A DNA stretch of 64,000 nt from Eubacteriales bacterium (GTDB lineage Bacteria; Bacillota; Clostridia; Lachnospirales; Lachnospiraceae): positions 1 through 64,000 of the forward strand of contig JAUNSC010000006.1 in NCBI GenBank assembly GCA_030539395.1. Reading direction: 5' to 3'. Position 1 is the stretch's first letter. Every line of letters begins with the position of its first letter. The position numbers and the translations under genes were made by a program. The notes beneath the pieces are model-generated. The model made no database searches and was not told the DNA's origin. It saw nothing but the letters and a program-made list of their open reading frames with translations. Below, in pieces: positions 62,895 through 64,000 of this stretch.

Positions 62895-64000
62895 ATGAGC
62901 AGACAATTTACAGACGTATTTCCACAATTAAAAGTCGATGAGGAAGCAGAGAAGCTGCTGGCAAGAGTAACGGTTGAAAGAGTGACGATTACTTCTGCCA
63001 GAGATTATCTGCGCCTTTTTATTGCCTGTGATACCTGGATTGAAAAACGTATTATTTACAATATAGAAAATGCCATCAAAGAGCAATATTTTCCGGAAGA
63101 GCCCATTCAGATAAAAATTATTGAGAAATTTCATTTGTCAGATCAGTATACGCCGGAAAACCTTTTTCCCCTTTATCGGGAAAGCATTCTTCTGGAACTG
63201 AAGAATTACAGCATTTTTGAATATAATCTGCTGAGAAAGGCCAGGTGCAGCTTCCCGGCATCGGATACAATGGTGATGGAAATAGAGAAATCTGTGATTT
63301 CCAGAGGAAAGGCAGAGGAGGTTATCCGCATACTCGAGAAAGTTTTTTGTGAAAGATGCGGAATGTCCCTGAAGATAAATCTTCAGGAAAAACCGGCCCA
63401 GGTCAGCAGGGCCAGAAAAAACAGTGATATTAGAATTGAGCAGGAAGTAGCGGAAATCGTGCGCCGGGTGGAAGAAAATAAGAACCAGGATGACTCTTCG
63501 CGTGATGATACGCTTATGATAGATGAGGATGGCGCTGCCCGGGCAAATGGCGGTCAAAACGGAAAAACAGGGAAAAAAGTATCTGTGGAAGATGCCGGAA
63601 ACAAGAAAAATATTATTCAGGCCGGTGATAATGGAAGACAGAAAGGCGGTAATGGAGATGGCTTCCGAAAAGGCGGAGAATACCGGCGGCCGCTCAAACG
63701 CTCTGATAATCCGGATGTCCTTTATGGAAGAGACTTTGAGGAAGAGTGTATTGAAATAAGCAGTATACAGAATGAAATGGGCGAGGTGGCAGTGCGCGGT
63801 CAGGTGCGCAGCCTTGATGTGAGGGAACTGCGCAATGAAAAACGTCTGTTTATCATGGAGATCACAGATTTCACAGATACGATTACTGTAAAACTCTTTC
63901 TGCAGGCAGATCAGGCAGAAAAACTTGGAGAAGATATAAAAAAAGGCACTTTTTTGAAAATAAAGGGTGTTACGAATATCGACCGTTTTGACAGTCAGTT
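62895..64000 (+). CDS. polC: DNA polymerase III PolC-type alpha subunit (N-terminal part)
   Basis: The frame from ATG 62895 runs off the window after 368 codons. The visible part is the PolC N-terminal domain (DYLRLFIACDTWIEKRIIYN), a charged Gly/Lys/Asp-rich linker, and the start of the OB-fold (AVRGQVRSLDVRELRNEKRL). The exonuclease and polymerase domains lie beyond the edge. PolC is the replicative polymerase of low-GC Gram-positives. Confidence 0.93.
   Translation, partial: MSRQFTDVFPQLKVDEEAEKLLARVTVERVTITSARDYLRLFIACDTWIEKRIIYNIENAIKEQYFPEEPIQIKIIEKFHLSDQYTPENLFPLYRESILLELKNYSIFEYNLLRKARCSFPASDTMVMEIEKSVISRGKAEEVIRILEKVFCERCGMSLKINLQEKPAQVSRARKNSDIRIEQEVAEIVRRVEENKNQDDSSRDDTLMIDEDGAARANGGQNGKTGKKVSVEDAGNKKNIIQAGDNGRQKGGNGDGFRKGGEYRRPLKRSDNPDVLYGRDFEEECIEISSIQNEMGEVAVRGQVRSLDVRELRNEKRLFIMEITDFTDTITVKLFLQADQAEKLGEDIKKGTFLKIKGVTNIDRFDSQ

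Overview
The window looks like about 64 kb of chromosome from a strictly anaerobic, probably spore-forming member of the Lachnospiraceae (Clostridia, Firmicutes). The evidence is a type III DNA polymerase (PolC), an Rnf complex, LCP, TIGR04086 and DUF5688 proteins, a SpoIID-like peptidoglycan-binding protein, strong AGGAGG ribosome sites, sigma-A promoters with 17-base spacers and moderate GC content. No CRISPR array, prophage, insertion sequence or origin was seen.

Layout. Positions 1-4.3 kb are an eroding accessory segment: LysR and MerR regulators, an aldo/keto reductase with ferredoxin clusters, a cupin and a carboxymuconolactone-decarboxylase-like protein, with broken genes for a flavodoxin and an iron alcohol dehydrogenase. 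Positions 4.3-11.2 kb are a carbohydrate island: a GH15 glucoamylase-like enzyme divergent from an ABC importer, a LacI regulator and a lactonase, with matching operators at both promoters. Then come YitT, two AraC regulators, and a GH2 beta-galactosidase with a GPH symporter (14.4-18.9 kb). Positions 19-23 kb hold an amidase, an Fe-S protein divergent from an apparently self-regulated Crp/Fnr factor, a DMT transporter and a lineage-specific membrane protein.

Positions 23-30.8 kb are a core operon: pyrH, frr, uppS, cdsA, dxr, rseP, a peptidoglycan-binding protein and a voltage-gated potassium channel. carAB follows, facing an ABC-F gene with a structured leader, then an LCP protein.

Positions 38.3-49.6 kb are the most interesting part: a flavin-based electron-transfer locus. 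It holds an ECF-S-like membrane protein (Gx), rnfC, a fused rnfD-rnfG, rnfE with a cysteine-rich tail, rnfA, rnfB, a membrane-anchored protein with three FMN_bind repeats, a NusG_II protein, the flavin transferase ApbE, and a secreted flavoprotein reductase with two FMN_bind domains. The simple reading is that Rnf sends ferredoxin or NADH electrons to covalently bound extracytoplasmic flavins, ending at an oxidoreductase that reduces an external acceptor, perhaps not fumarate.

Positions 49.7-64 kb are mostly housekeeping: a CorC-type protein, TIGR04086, rho, rpmE (with a leader), DUF1385, prmC, prfA, DUF5688, tRNA-Arg(CCG), an SH3-domain protein, gdhA (with a possible attenuator), ilvE, ispG and the start of polC. 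Every function here is inferred from sequence patterns read by eye; no database search was run.
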